64,000 bases of DNA from contig NC_091941.1 in assembly GCF_041260155.1 (NCBI RefSeq), forward strand, positions 39,566,747-39,630,746. Reading direction: 5' to 3'. Below, one piece after another: positions 29,703-44,400 of this stretch. Below the pieces are notes generated by a model that searched no databases, had not been told where the DNA came from, and worked only from the letters and a program-made list of their open reading frames with translations. The first letter of the stretch is position 1. Every line of letters starts with the position of its first letter. The position numbers and the translations under genes were made by a program. The DNA is from Ptychodera flava (Eukaryota > Hemichordata > Enteropneusta > Ptychoderidae).

Positions 29703-32700
29703 GTTTCTGAAAAACATTTTGAAAGAATGAAAAACAAAGGTATCTTGCAATGTGCATTGATGACTAAAAATGGCTTGAATAGTGTTTTGATAGTTTGTAA
29801 TATAACTAGTGCAGTCCTGTTTCATTTTCACTCTTTGATTTCCAAAATGGGAAAACATTGAAATGTTCAGCATAGACGGGGATATCTTGAGATGAAAGAC
29901 TAAATTGTGTCCTGAAAAATCACGTAATGAAAACATGATATAATAGTGTTTAGGTAATGCTCATTACCAGAACTGTGAATACTCAGTGTGCTTTCTCAGT
30001 AAGCTACAGTTGAATATTGCTATACTGTCAAATAAAAAGATCTTTGCTTGGATTTTCTTGGATGCCATTCAAGATGACATGTTAGAAAATATCAGAACTA
30101 ATGATACCGGTAAAGCATTACCACAATGTCAGTTTTGCATTGTAGCTATCATGGAAACACACCACTACTTACATACTTAGAGGCTGTATTCTTCATTTTT
30201 TAGAAAAAAAAAGACTCCAGGACGTTTGATCAGTGTTTGTTTAATTTTGAATACTCCAAAGTTTACTGACCAGAAATTTTTAATAGAAGTATTTTGAAAC
30301 AGGTAAAATACCTAACAATCATATTGATATGTTTAGTGACTTGATGGAAATGATATTGACTTGCCGAGAGATATTTGAAAAGAATTATTGTTTTATACAG
30401 GTTTCTACATTTACCTAGATATTTACATGTAAACTTTGCTGTTGACACAGTCTTGTATTCCTCAGTTCATATGCCAACAAAAAACATGAAAACCAGTGAA
30501 AATTACAGAAAATTTGTCATGGTGATCAGTATCTTTGATTTACCAACAGCATTTGAAAATGAACGAGTTAAACAAGACTTTGCTGGAGTTTACTTTTATT
30601 ATCCTGGTACTTATGATTCATAGCGCAGGAATTTGTTGATTGGTTGGTTGATTTGTACAACATTTGAATTTCATGTTACAGAAAAATATTGCAGTGGCTA
30701 GATCTTTTCAATGGCCAATGGTTTGGATATCAGATTGATGTGACATAGTTAACACTTAACTGAAAATGATTGCTGCAGTTGTAAATGTCTTCTAGTGAAT
30801 GATTATTCATTTGATTCTCAATATTTTGCTGCATTGACAACTCAGTACTGAGTAGATATTGGATCGGAGTGTTGTATGTGGTAAATCTTTAAAAGAAGTT
30901 TGTGTTTCTTTGTGTTAGAAATGACCTTTGACATTTAGCATAGCCATGATATTTTAGGAATCCTGGCGCTAACTCTAGTGGTGTGTCAAATATGACCTTT
31001 ACAGTTTACAATTTGGAACATGCCGGCAAAGATTAATGTTTTTCCATGCAGAAGTATAACATTCCGTTTGCAGTGTTTGAAGAATGCTACACCAGTTCAA
31101 AATGGAAGAAATAATTTAATAAACATATTCATGGTCACAACTATAGCAGCAAACAGATTGTTTTTACCTTTCGGTAAAAGCTGTTTAAATCAAAAACTGT
31201 AATTTGTAAAGAGGATAGAATTTTCTTCAGTCTGTACAAGAGTGAGTAAAGCTACTGGGCAACATGTTCAGTTTTGAAGCATGTCAGATATTTGTTTAAC
31301 CACTATGGTTTAACCTCAGCATGACCTTCATTTTATCAGCTGACTCCTGAAAAGACAAGTTGTGCCTAAACCAGCTGCAGATAGAATATTTGAAGTTCTC
31401 TGTGACTCCAAGACATATCCTAGCTGTATTTTTCAGAGCAAATTATTTGACATAATACTATATCTTGTCTCTTCTAGCACTACAGCTTTTCAAAATCTTC
31501 CATTTATTTATATTTTGATCACCAATCAATATTTGACCCTATATTTTACACTGATAAATCAAGCCAGACAAACTAAATAAATCATTCTTTGAAATTGCTG
31601 CCTCTGCATTAAATTTGCCAATTAGGAAATTTTATGTAAAATCCTACAAAATACAGTAGCATCAAATATTTTTGCATCCATTACTTTAAGCAAAGTTTGT
31701 TGATGACATCCTGTTTTCCAGTAGCCATGAATGCTACAGTGTCTAGCTGTAACTTACAGGAGTCCAACAGAGCCTATGCAATGCAACAACTCTATCATTT
31801 GAAGCCTGCTGTTTCTATCTTAGAGTGCATGACAGTCTCCTGAAATACTGAAAAAATCTCACAAGTTACAGCTGCTTATCCTTTTGAATCAAAGGCTTCA
31901 TCAATAACTGTTTTTATTTTGTCAAAAAGTAAATAATAGGTATTGATTGTTTCTCTCCAGTGATATAAGTACTCAGCATTATCATAAAATTATTGGATAT
32001 GATTTGTAGAAAAATGTATCCGCTTCTCATGCTCCACAAGTAACATTTAACAAATGTTTTTGTATGGTCTCAGTTGTATTTCATTGAAAACACTTGTTAT
32101 TATAAGTTGCTGTGATAACACTGGTTTTACACAAGGCAATATGTACCTGATTTCTTTGAAGCAAAGTTTCTAGGTTTTAGTTGAAGTGCAACTTAACTGA
32201 AGAAAATGAACGAAAACTCATTAAGCAGTTTATTTTTTTTAGTCAGTTATTTCCTTCTAAATGAGCTTGTGTCATGGAAAATGTTCACTTACCCAAAATT
32301 GAAAAGTTTTGATTATGTTAGAAATGCAGACCAGAATGCAAACCTGTACATTTTGTTGTTGTTGTTTATCCTTAAAAAGGAAAACCGTGTTTTTAGATTG
32401 TAAATGAATCCAGTATTATGATACACTTCATGTTTGTATCGATGTTGTCTATAGATGGTGACTCAGGAAAGACTTTATATCTTGCCATTGAAAGGATTTG
32501 TGATGAGTTACACCAATCATGTGGATGAATTTCAAGTTTTGTAAGGAATGGATCATTTGCTCTTGGGAGAGGATGGTCAACATTGAGGGGTGGGGGAAAC
32601 AATCTGAAAAGCAAAATTCACTGGAAAAAAGTTTAATGTAACAAAACTAAAGTGAATTTCATATGGAGGTCAGTCAATAAAGAGTATACATTTAGAAAAA

Positions 32701-33239
32701 AATAGTACACTACACACAAAAAGTCTAAAAATACCGGTAATGTCAAGTTTCAGACAGCAACAAGAAATTGCATATTGGCATCCTGACCATCCATGCCCCA
32801 AGATCTTGGTACATTCCCAGTCTACTGTGACAATCAGTTCTAAATTATGTATTTTGTGTAGCAGTTCAATGTAATGCAATGCAACAGCAGCAATAAAACT
32901 AGCCTTAAAATGAATATTGGTACCATGTCTCTTGGTTTTCAATATTTGACTTGAACTAGCAAGAAATGAGAGGTGATGATAGGCAGGTGAGATCTGAATG
33001 GAATGCAAAAGTTAATTATTCCAGATATAATCTGATTAATTACTCTGTTTGCAGTGCATAACAATTAAATATTAGTAAATGGATTTTGTTCAATGACTAG
33101 CATACAAGAAGTTCACCACATCAATAACCATTGAAGGGAAACTGATGCAAGCTTTCATTATTTCTCATAAACAATGAAAGCTTAGTTTGGTTAAGTGTTG
33201 TCACTGAACTTCAACAAGCATTTTCTAGTATTGTAGATA

Positions 33240-33375
33240 GTGTATTAGGCAATAGGTTTCTCTGGTACCAAATTTTGCACAGTGAGCAAAGATTTTTATC
33301 CTGATTTCAAGGGAATGATTGAAAATTTTCCAACAGAAAGTATGAGCAAAATTTAAGTCTTTCAATTTTGAGGCA
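33240..33375 (+). repeat. Dispersed repeat pair, member 1
   Basis: The block with TGGTACCAAATTTTGCA, ATGATTGAAAATTT and AATTTAAGTCTT aligns with 53015-53150, in the same orientation, over about 135 bp. Noncoding; family unknown. Confidence 0.5.
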
Positions 33376-34439
33376 CATACTATCTACATCTGATTTCATT
33401 TAGATTGCAGCCAAATTTTGATATACCAGTAAAATATGCAAATCTTTCTTACTGGTCATGTCGACTGAATGCAATTGATAAAAAATAGTGACAACATCAC
33501 TGTTCGCTCCCATATAGTTATCAAAACAAGTCAACAATTGTATGAAACATGGACATACATATGCAGACAGACTGACATACACAGACTGGCACAGAGTGAT
33601 GACATTGACCCCAAGTGTGCCTTGACCATGGAGAGTGATAAAGATATAACAAACAGCTGAATGTAATGATAAAATAGTTAAGTATAGGCCTATACAGGCA
33701 CTGAGAGTGAATATGTTACAGCAATTCGATTAGTTTCTTTTCCTTTTCTACTTCTGTGATAATATTTAAGACAATCAATCTGCAAGGCAGTTTATGTATT
33801 GACAAATATGTTATCTTTTGCAAGCACACAGTAAACTGTTCTTGATTTTTCATTTACAATATTTGACATAGACTGAAATACATAACATGCAACCAATGTT
33901 TACACTTTGCCCATACACCAGATACATGGAGAAATTTCACATACAATCATCAACTCAGAAACCCTACAGGAAAAAGTAAACATTGTTTTCTTCCAGAACA
34001 GCTGGTACATCCACATCTAGACAACTTACAACCTTAACCAATTACACAAGGATGATGACACAAGAGATAAAGCTAAACTGTGGTGAACTTGACTATTCCT
34101 TTCAAATCCTTACCTAACTTGACATCTTAAACTAAAATACACTGCATGGTTAATTGTGCACAAAAATACATTGGGGTGGACCATTTGATAAGGGATGGTG
34201 TCTAGATCGATGAGGTACATTATCTTTTTTATCCAATCCATTGTACATTCTTTTTTCCCCACTCTCCCACCTTTTCTTTTTGTCAAACCTTCCTGGCTGA
34301 ATTTTTTATTGGCATTTGTTTGGAATTTTTTCAAAATCTGCCAGGATTTTTTTACCGCATTTGAACACCAAATACAGTTTACCATATCAAATGCTTACTA
34401 AATCACCACATTATACTCTTAGTTTCAGTAGGTATAAAA

Positions 34440-35420
34440 TTACAAAAAAAAAAATCTTAAAAATACAAAATGAAAGATATCCCAGTAAAACTGAAAGTTT
34501 CGCAAAGTTGCCCCAAAAATTCAAAATTCCGGATTTCAACTTAATTTCAATATATCTTATTAACAAAAACCCTAAGGACCGGTTTACTAAATATCAAAGC
34601 AATCAGACAGGTAAATTTTGAGAAACAATTTTTTGACCAAAAATGAGAAAAATTGCCCCCAAAATACAAAATTGCAGATTTCATCCTAATTTTAAATATA
34701 TCTAACTAACATAAACCCTAGGAACCTGTACACTAGATATCAAAGCTACCAGATCAGAAGTTTTAGGAGAAAATTTTTTTGACCAAAAAAAGCAAAAATT
34801 GCCCCAAAAATAAAAAAAAATTGCCAGTTTCAACATACCTTCAATACATTATATTTAGATTAATCTTAGATACCTGTATACCAAATACATGTATCAAAGC
34901 TATCAAATCAGCAGTTTTTGGATTAAAAAATTTTTTATCAAAAATTGGGAAAATTGCCCCAAAATTACAAATATGACAATATCAATACAATTTGTACAAG
35001 CATGACTGAGGTCATTCTGAGGAACATGAATATGAAGTTTCATAGCAATCTGACGAGCGATTTCAGAGAACAAGATTTTTTGACTAAAAACGGAAAAAAT
35101 ACCCTTAAAATACAAACATGCAAATTTCATCCCAATTTTTGCACACATAATTTAGAATACCTAAAGAAATCTGCATACCAAGTTTCAACCAAATCTGACC
35201 AATGCTTACTGAGTTTTAGCCATTTGCAGGATTTTTCCTTTTTTCCCCCTCATTTGCATATTTTTGGCACTGACATGTTCATTTGAACAAATTCACATCT
35301 CCACCCCTAGGTGCACCTGTACACCAAATACTAAGACAGTAGGTGCTACGGTTTAGGAGTTTTTAATGTGGATGGACTAACAGACATACATACATACATT
35401 TTGTACTTACATACATACAC
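34440..35420 (-). repeat. Dispersed 1-kb repeat, copy 2 (inverted)
   Basis: Four or five units of about 145-155 bp with TTTTTGACCAAAAA and AAAATTGCCCCAAAA are followed by GGTGCACCTGTACACCAAA (35311-35329) and an ACAT microsatellite (about 35385-35420). It is the reverse complement of the arrangement at 10800-11690. Confidence 0.6.
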
Positions 35421-35992
35421 ACAGACGCCATTTTGCCACCTTATACCACCTTATACCACAAATACCTCCCATTTGCATGTATACATATGCATATATGGGA
35501 GCGTAAAAAATCATTCTGGTAGAAGTGATCGTAAACTCTTCAGAAAGCTTTCGACAGTCAGAATGAGTAATGGTAGGACAGTCTAGCTCAACTACTATTG
35601 ATTTCTTTGATATTCTTTTGGTTTAAAAGAAGTAAAAAAATGAAGTATTACTATGGAATGGCTTGATTGTGATTAGATGTCAAAGTCTAATTAGGATTAT
35701 TATGAAAACGGGTAATTCTCTTATGTATTTGTTTCCTTGTGATGAAATTTCAGTAAATTTCTATCAATGCATTCTTGTACTTTTTATGAATGGCATTGCA
35801 GATATCATTTTCTGTATAGAGGTCGTAGACACAGAAACTTGAGGATTAAATGACAAACTTAGGTAATTCAAAAATGTATATTATAAGAAAGATGGCAAAT
35901 CAAATAATCGAAAAAATCTCTTTTGAATGCTGTTATAATCTGTTAGATTTGGATCAGCTGCCGTTACAAAAATATTGCATTCCTATTACCAG

Positions 35993-36068
35993 ACAATCTG
36001 TGTATTGCTGGCAATAATTGCAGTACACAGACAATCCATGTATTGCTGGCAATAATTGCAGTACACAG
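35993..36068 (+). repeat. 38-bp tandem duplication
   Basis: Two adjacent 38-bp units, 35993-36030 and 36031-36068, beginning ACAATC and containing TATTGCTGGCAATAATTGCA, differ at two positions. Each unit can fold weakly. Confidence 0.85.
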
Positions 36069-38394
36069 AAACAAAGGAAAGTTGCACTATATTACTTTAT
36101 TCTCTGAGAATACTTACATAGCTGACAAACAAGTTGCAGTCTGTACATCTAGAAATTATCAGACACATTCATCTACTAAATCCATTGTCTCAAATTTGAT
36201 ATCATTTCAATTTTTCAACACAAGTCAAAATGAGTGCTTAGTTCTTGGCTACATCTAGGTATGAAAGCTCTTATTTCAAAAAGGGATTCAAATATAGTTA
36301 ATACTAGAAGTCTTTTGTTCTGTTACTCATGTGGTTTGTTCCCATGACTTCTAAAATGTTGTTCCTAAAAATCAACTGTTTCAGTTTACAGTTGCTCACA
36401 AATTGAAGGTTCTTCTATAGGTGTGTTTGATAGATTGACCATTGAATTTACAACATTGACATCAATCGTGATACGGACTGCGCTTTTGAACACTGCAAGA
36501 ATCTTTCTTCTTAAAACTTTGTTCATTCACCAGGCTACATAGTCATATAATCTAACCCTTATTCCCTCTATGGTAAGTTGAATTCATAGACAAGCAATAG
36601 TGAATGGAATGATTGCACCACCCACAGAAACTTCTGATAATTTATAACCTGTCATAAGAGATTTGTTGCTTGGGGAGCTGCCATGGTTTTGCCTGTATGC
36701 ACACAAAACATGTTTTCTTTCTTTTTGTGACTGACTATTAAAAAAGAAGTGTGAATGACAGGCATTAATCAGACCATTTTACTTTGTAAACATTTTTGGA
36801 AATATTTTGAATTTCTGAAAACTAACGAGGTTAAGCAAAAATGCAATACACTAAAATATATATTGTAACCAAAACAAGGGCCTATGTGCATGAAGGCAGG
36901 TGACCATTTGCCAGATGTCAGGAGACGGCAAAAGGTCTCATGCCTTGAGGGTACATATAGTCCCTTGCTTGGGCTGTAATATTTATATGAGATGCTTCTC
37001 TAATCAAATTTCATTCCAAACTTTTCAGTTAATCAAATGACAATCACATGCTTTAGTTGCATGATTCCATGAAAGACTAAAATCAATTAAAAGAAAGAAC
37101 AATTTTCATAATTGCATGGCGCATTGATATTATTAATTGAATCACTGTTATGCAGTTTGTCAAATGATTTAGGCATAATTTTCTGAAAGCCGTACTTCAT
37201 ATCTTAAACATGTAATTTGATCATGTTTAAATCCTGAAGTTGCAAAGTTCAAAATAGCTCAAGATCACTTTCTGTCAAATGATGACTATGTGGCCTGTGA
37301 CGTCATCAGTGTAGGGACATATATATAAGTCATGTAACAATCGATATACGAGTCATGTAATACTTTTTTTACCTTGATGACATCCATTTTTGACCATAAT
37401 TTAATATCTTTTTGAACTTGATGAAGTCTTGTTTTTGATCTTGATGAAATCTTTTCATACTACAAGCTGAATATTGTTTTAGAGAAAATGTAAAAGAACC
37501 ATGTCTAGTGCTTTTACCATGATTATCAGTAAATCTCTGAAGTGCAATACATTGCACATCACGCATCAGCTTATGATAATCCATACCTATAAAGACTTAA
37601 TCCGTTCACAAGTAATAAGTGAAGAAAAGTATCAATCTGTCACACTAGCTATGCTATTTGTCATCAATTTGCAATCCAATGTTATTGCAAGTTTATCTTC
37701 CACACGAACTTGCTTTGGGACAATAGCTGCATATTTCAGAATCAAACGAAAGTTACGATAACTACATGGAAAATAGACAAACTATTACAATATTGTAGCA
37801 CAAGAACATAGGCATTGAGATAATCTTAGCATTATTTTTACTGACATACTATGCTTGATCATAAAACTGACACATGCAAAATGCAATTCCTGGGATTGAA
37901 ACAAAGAAGTAGAACTAGATTCATTTTCCCTGTACGGAATAGACAAAGGGATAACATTAATATGACAAAACATCAGTAATAAAAACAAACACACACAAAT
38001 AATCCATTGAAAGCATATGCAGACATTAGGGTGGAGTTCAGTATTAACTGAGTTTAAAACAGGGACAACAAGGCTGCCTGGGAAATATTGGTTACTTGAT
38101 ATACAGTCCAGGTTATATTTTAACTCCGGTGATGATATTATCCTGCATAATCCTAGTGGCTCATTAATATCATTTGTGACTAAATTACAATATCACATTC
38201 AGGATTATGCATTTTACATGCAGAAGTTTCTATGATCAATAGCCTTTAACATTAAATTAACATACAAATGATCAACACATCCTTACATCATTCATACTGT
38301 AGCATATTTGGGCTTTGCAAGTGCCTTACAATTATACAACATCTTGTTATTTACACAAGGTAAATTCTTAGATATCCTGATTTCAGATAGTAAG

Positions 38395-38400
38395 TTTATT
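38395..38400 (-). terminator. Candidate poly(A) signal for DPP3
   Basis: Reads AATAAA in the DPP3 direction, about 40 nt past the stop codon. This is close, so a more distal signal may be the main one. Confidence 0.35.
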
Positions 38401-38440
38401 CTGATTTGAATAAAAAACCTGACTGAACAGAGATAAGCTG

Positions 38441-41400
38441 CTAGAAGTTGAAATGTTCTTTGTCCTTTGTCCACAAGTCCTTGATGATTTGTTCGGTTGT
38501 GTCATCAGGATATCTTTCCACAAAAGACTGAACAATACCAGCAACAGTAGCATCATACTCCTGGAGGACCACCTTGCCTTCTGTACATTGTAAACAGAAT
38601 AGATCATATTCAGCAAATGTAAACAACAACAACAACAACAACAAGGTAAAGAGAACTGTAATGGGTCAGGAAACTACATCGGAAATGTTACACTTTGAAA
38701 ATGCAAATATAGCAAGGTTCAGATAGGAAAAATTTAGAAATACGCAATTTATGTTACAGGCTTGTCTGGTAATGTAGTAATGTCCTACTTCTATGAGAAA
38801 AGTTTAGAAAGTGACATATAAATGTCGACAAACTTTGAAACACCTGTACTTCTGAATTTTTTGCCTAATTTCCTTATTCAAAGGACCAATGTAACTAACC
38901 ATTAGAGCAATGGTAAATCCTACAATACAATTCATTTTGCTGTTTTGGCTTTGGTTTTGTGTAATTTCTACTTGTACAATCATCAAAGTATGGTCTATGG
39001 TGTGCAATTCTGTATGTTCATCGTAACTGCTTGCATAAAATAGCAGCCACTGCAGCATTTTCACCATGTCTTCTCAATCTGGCTAAACACCATAGTAGTA
39101 ACAAGTCATCGTTGATGACACAGTCCCCACTTGTTAATGGGTGCTTTGATTACAGGTCCTCAGAGAGGATAGAGTCCTCTTCATTAGGTCTGTGATAAAA
39201 ATACTTTTGAATAAATTCGCTTGATACATGTCTGAGTTGTAGTTCAGGACATGAAAAAATCGTAATAAAATGGCCACATGGTGGCCATAATGGATCGAAT
39301 CACAAAACAAATCAATGTGCATATGTATGATATACGGTAGGTCAATGTCCTTGTACCAACTTTGATTAAAATTGGTTGAAATATGCCTGAGTTATGGCTT
39401 TGTACATGAAAAAATCATAACAAAATGGCCGCACAGCAGCCATATTGGATCGTATCACAAAACAAATTAACATGCATATGTATGACATTGGTCAATCTCT
39501 TTGTACCAACTTTGAATAAATTTGCTTGATACATGTCTGAGTTATGGTTCTGGACATGAAAAAACGTAATAAAATGGCCACACGGCGGCCATATTGGATC
39601 GTATCACAAAACAAGTCAATGTGCATGTGTATGACATAGGTTGATGTCCTTGTACCAACTTTGAATAAAATTGGTTGAGATATGCCTGAGTTATGGCTCT
39701 GTACATGAAAAAATCGTAACAAAATGGCCGCACGGCGGCCATATTGGATCGTATCACAAAAAAAATTGATGTGCATAGCTATGACATTGGTCAATGTCCT
39801 TGTACCAACTTTGAATAAAATCTGCAGAAACATGCCTGAGTTATGGCTCTGTACATGAAAAAATCGTAATAAAATGGCCGCCTGGCGGCCATATTGGATC
39901 GTATCACAAAACAAATTGATGTGCATATGTATGACACAGGTCAATGTCCTTGTACCAAGTTTGAATATAATCGGTTGAGATATGCCTGAGTTATGGCTCT
40001 GTACATGAAAAATCGTAACAAAATGGCCGCATGGCGGCCATATTGGATCGTATCACAAAAAGAATTGACGTGCATATCTATGACATTGGTCAATGTCCTT
40101 GTACCAACTTTGAATAAAATCATTTGAAACATGCCTGAATTATGGCTCTGTACATGAAAAAATTGTAATAAAATGGCCGCCTGGCAGCCATATTGGATCG
40201 TATCACAAAACAAATTGATGTGCATCTGTATGACATATGAAGTAATCCTTGTACCAAGTTTGAATGAAATCGCTTCGGGCATCTCTGAGATATCTGCGTG
40301 AACGGACGGACGCACGCACGACGGACGGACGCACGCACGCACGCACACACGCACGGACACGACCAAACCTATAAGTCCCCCCGGACGGTGTCCGTGGGAC
40401 TACAAGACCACCACTAATAACGGACACATGAAGTACAGGTATCTCTTAGATGTTTTGAGGTGTACATTACCTTCCATGGTGGTGTTGGCCTGTACAAACA
40501 TCCTCCTTGGTTGTTTTCTTGCAAGTATAACATTTCTCAATGTCATGAATTTCTGCGGGTTGTCATCATTTACAGTGGAGTAGTTCTCATACATTGCCTT
40601 ACCATTCTCAAAATCTGCTGTTGATTTGTACAACTGAAACACAAGTCATACATCCAAATAATGATTTAGCAGCCAAGTCACACATAAAGTTCACCAATTT
40701 GATTACAGACTGAGTACCAGATCACATTTCTATTATAAGTCTTGGGTCTTTGTAGTATATTATTTTTTCATCCTTTATCTTGCAGCCATTTTTTTTACAA
40801 GATTGACAACAATATTTTATCATAATTATTCAAACAGCTCAATTTCTGCCAACGTGAAATTTGATACAGCACATATTGAAATCTCTTGTTTTCATATTAT
40901 TTTCCATAGTAAAAGTATTACTCAAATCAATTTACTATTTTGACTTACTTGCAATTTTCTGAGGAAATTTCCAATTGCTGTTTTGCCGACAGTTTCTATC
41001 TTACTTCTGTCAAGTCTGATGACTGCATCTGGTTTACCATCTTCTCCAGTGATTGGTTCAATTTCAACCAATCCCTCACCAGCTTCTAACAGAACACGCA
41101 ATATTACATATCTTGCCTGCATGTGAGCCTGAGTACAGTAAAAGGGAAAGTAATGAATTACGCACATGTAGAGTTGCAGGTACTGGAAACTAATGCTATG
41201 GCCCTACTTTTCAAAACTTGCTTGTAAGAAATTATTGTGGGTGATAAAAGTAATTGCAACACTGGGTGGATGAAACACTGTCTAAACTTTGTAAACATTT
41301 AGTTGACTGTTCATAACAGTTCTAAAGTTTGAAATGCTCCAAAAATCCCCAGTTTGAAGTTACATCCCAAATACAAGTAGCAGTGGCACTGCATGACACT

Positions 41401-44400
41401 TATTTTATTTCTTTCATCACAATATTTGTGTTGACAACTTTCGTTCAACATATTTCAGAAAGCAATGACATCACAGGCACCAGTGCAATTTTTACAGACA
41501 TATTTGATATTCATTGTGTTTTTACACTATGAGTTATTAATTATTCACTTGAAAAATGAATCTTATTGTGTATGTTTGATTTAATCAACACACAACAGCA
41601 AAGATACCATGGGGTAAGAAAGTGTGCAGTATGGCTGACATTGAAAGCAAATTATGCTCCATGCGAGTGTTGTTGAATAGTTAGTTGGCTAAAGTGCCAA
41701 AAATAGAGTAAAGTTTTCCATTCAGAAGCTCATGATGGCAGGTTGTCTTTCTTGATACTTTCATGATCATATGCAGACCGTGTAGGATTCGAAGTTGATT
41801 TGAATCAGGTTTCTCTGTGATCAGATGTTACATACCTGTCTCCATGCTTTAGTCTCTGGAGTGTAGAACTCTAATGCTAACAGACCAGCTCTTACCATGT
41901 TCAACCAATTCACATAAAAAATATTCTCCGCAGCTTTGCCTTCATGGCTGAATATTCTACAAAGGAGACACAAATCTGTCAAATTAAAAGCTATTACCGT
42001 ACACAAAGCAAAGTCTCATCATCATCTCACAGTATGGATTGCATTGTATTGTACTGCTTGAAACTCTTCTATGTAGCTTTTATCTATGAACAATCATAAC
42101 ACTTGTAATACATTTGAACACATTCCTTTCAACTACTTGGAGGGACTGACTCTTTAAATACAACAATGATTGTGGTATGTTTACACTAAACTTTTGACTC
42201 CTAATTCCTAATTTACTCAATTCACTACTATGACCTTTCTTTTTTAGCATCTGTGAAAGTTAATGGACAGCTTTTGTGCACAACAATATCTGGTCTGTGC
42301 CCTGGACTGAAATGATGCTGAGATTTCATCAATGCTTGGCTGAAAAGCTACCTGAGTAAACTTTAATGTGAAATGTTCAATTTGGTCGTAAAATATTCTG
42401 AGATCAATGAAACATTTCTCATACCATAAAGTATGTATATGCACGAGGACTTTAGTATGACCTAACGCAACATTGAGGGTGACATGCAGCACCAATGTCT
42501 GAGTAAATATTTTGAAGTATTTTCATAATATCTGTATTATTACGCATCTCATATTTGACTATAACTACGACATCAAATGAGCTGTCGTAATTTGTCTTTG
42601 ACTGCAAATGCACATATGGAGCAAAATAAAGGGCATTAATTTTACAGCCTGTAAAACTACAGATGCAAAATTCTTTTGTTCTCCATAGTAGATGTATAAC
42701 AATAACCTTAATGTGATAAGAAAGGGTACATACTTGAGTATTTCTCTGTTCAAGCAGAGATACAGGCCAACACATTCTGCTCTGCATTCTTCATACGTGG
42801 AAGCAATTACTGGAAATTTTGTGTCCCAAGTCTCACCAGGCAGATACCAGCTTTCAATCTATAATGAAAAGTAACAAATCTCTATGCTAAATAATTGTTT
42901 TGTAATTATTAGGATAACAATTAAGCATCTTTACTGACAGGTCATCTTATCTAAGTCAGTTTATTACAACTCAGAGGCATAAGTCAATGACTTTCAGTGC
43001 GAAAAGAGGGCGGGAAATCAGTAACATTCGGAACAAGTGGAAAAGTTACTAAAATGTTTATGGCTATGCCAGCTAATTCAGCTGGGCTATGAAAAGTTCA
43101 AATCAGGGCTGGAGAGGGGCACCCTAATTAGCTAATGATGGGCTGTAAGAGAGAGTCTTTCAAATTATTACCACGATACATGCTGATTTTATGTAGTGAT
43201 CAATGGTCAATAAATGGTCAAAAATTTTCAGTCATTGTAGAAAACTCTTAGCACTCATCTGTTATTGGAAATTAAGCCAGAGAAATGACTGTACACGACT
43301 TCCCTTGAAGATATTATATCACTGAAGACTGGTGACTCATAAATATTCAAACTTCCAAATTAATATTTAACCAATTTCTTTCAGTAGCATGGTGATATTG
43401 CAACAAGTAAAGGAAAATGAAAGACCTTTAAAAAGGCACTGTTCGTGATCCCTGGAATCGCCTTTGTTCTAGTCTGTAAGAGGATTATGGAGGTGTGATA
43501 GCCTTTTGTTTTCCATTGAAATTGTAATCAGGAGGGTAAATTTTCTGATTAGGCAATCTGGTGCCAACGCATGCTCTTTAAACATAAAGTCAGTACTTGT
43601 AGAAAATATAATTAATATTGATTTAATCACACTGGGAAATGTTTACATTCTAAAACAAACTAAAAACAGCTATCAAGTAAAATTTTCCAAATCACTCTCT
43701 CAGAAGATTTAAGACTATACTGCTATATCTTACAAGGAAATATTGCCATGAGCAATATCTAGGCACAATGAGGATGATACATTCATGTTAAAATACCTTG
43801 GCACCAGTCTCTAGATGTTTGACTGATTCAGTGTCAAAGTTCAGTTTACCATCTTTTTCTTTCTGGAAGAGTTTACCACTTCCATGGCCAAGTAATTCAT
43901 GAAGACCAACTTGAAGCTCAAAGGATGGTGCTTTCAGCTCTGAGAATAAATCCTGAAGTAAAGAAATGAAAATTGACAGAAATTTTCAAAACATGCAGTA
44001 TTTCATAACTTCATACTTCACAAACTTCAAGAAAGATATGCAGACAGGGATGAAAACACAAACAAAATATGTATCAATGACAAAACCTTTCAAATACCAG
44101 TTACCAACTAGGATCCAGAGCTCTTTTCCCATTCCATTCTACCTAATCAGACAGATATAAAGTAAAACTGATCGCAAAGTATTGCTGCAGACTTCAAAGA
44201 AAATATTGTGAACGAAAGATAACATATCCACCAATTGCATGCTAGCTTTCAATCTTGTAGCTTTTTAAAGAGAACTAGCTGAGCAAATTTATCATACAGG
44301 ACTTTGACTAAGAAGTTAGATCAACTGCACATTAACAGAGTTCTAACAGCTGTATTTAGAAAACTTGCTAAAAGGTAATGATGATTTATTGTTTTTAATA

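Larger units (their letters stand above)
28800..38394. other. Intergenic region between the convergent NANP and DPP3 genes
   Basis: About 9.6 kb with no exon I can support; all open frames are short and lack splice or homology support. It contains small tandem repeats, an ATTTT microsatellite, a dispersed 1-kb repeat (copy 2) and one member of a dispersed pair, listed separately. The 3' untranslated regions of both genes may extend into it. Confidence 0.5.

Noticed and set aside
39492-40366. Long minus-strand open frames (150 and 141 codons) in the last DPP3 intron
   Set aside because: Same reason: they are the second copy of the 150-bp-unit element.
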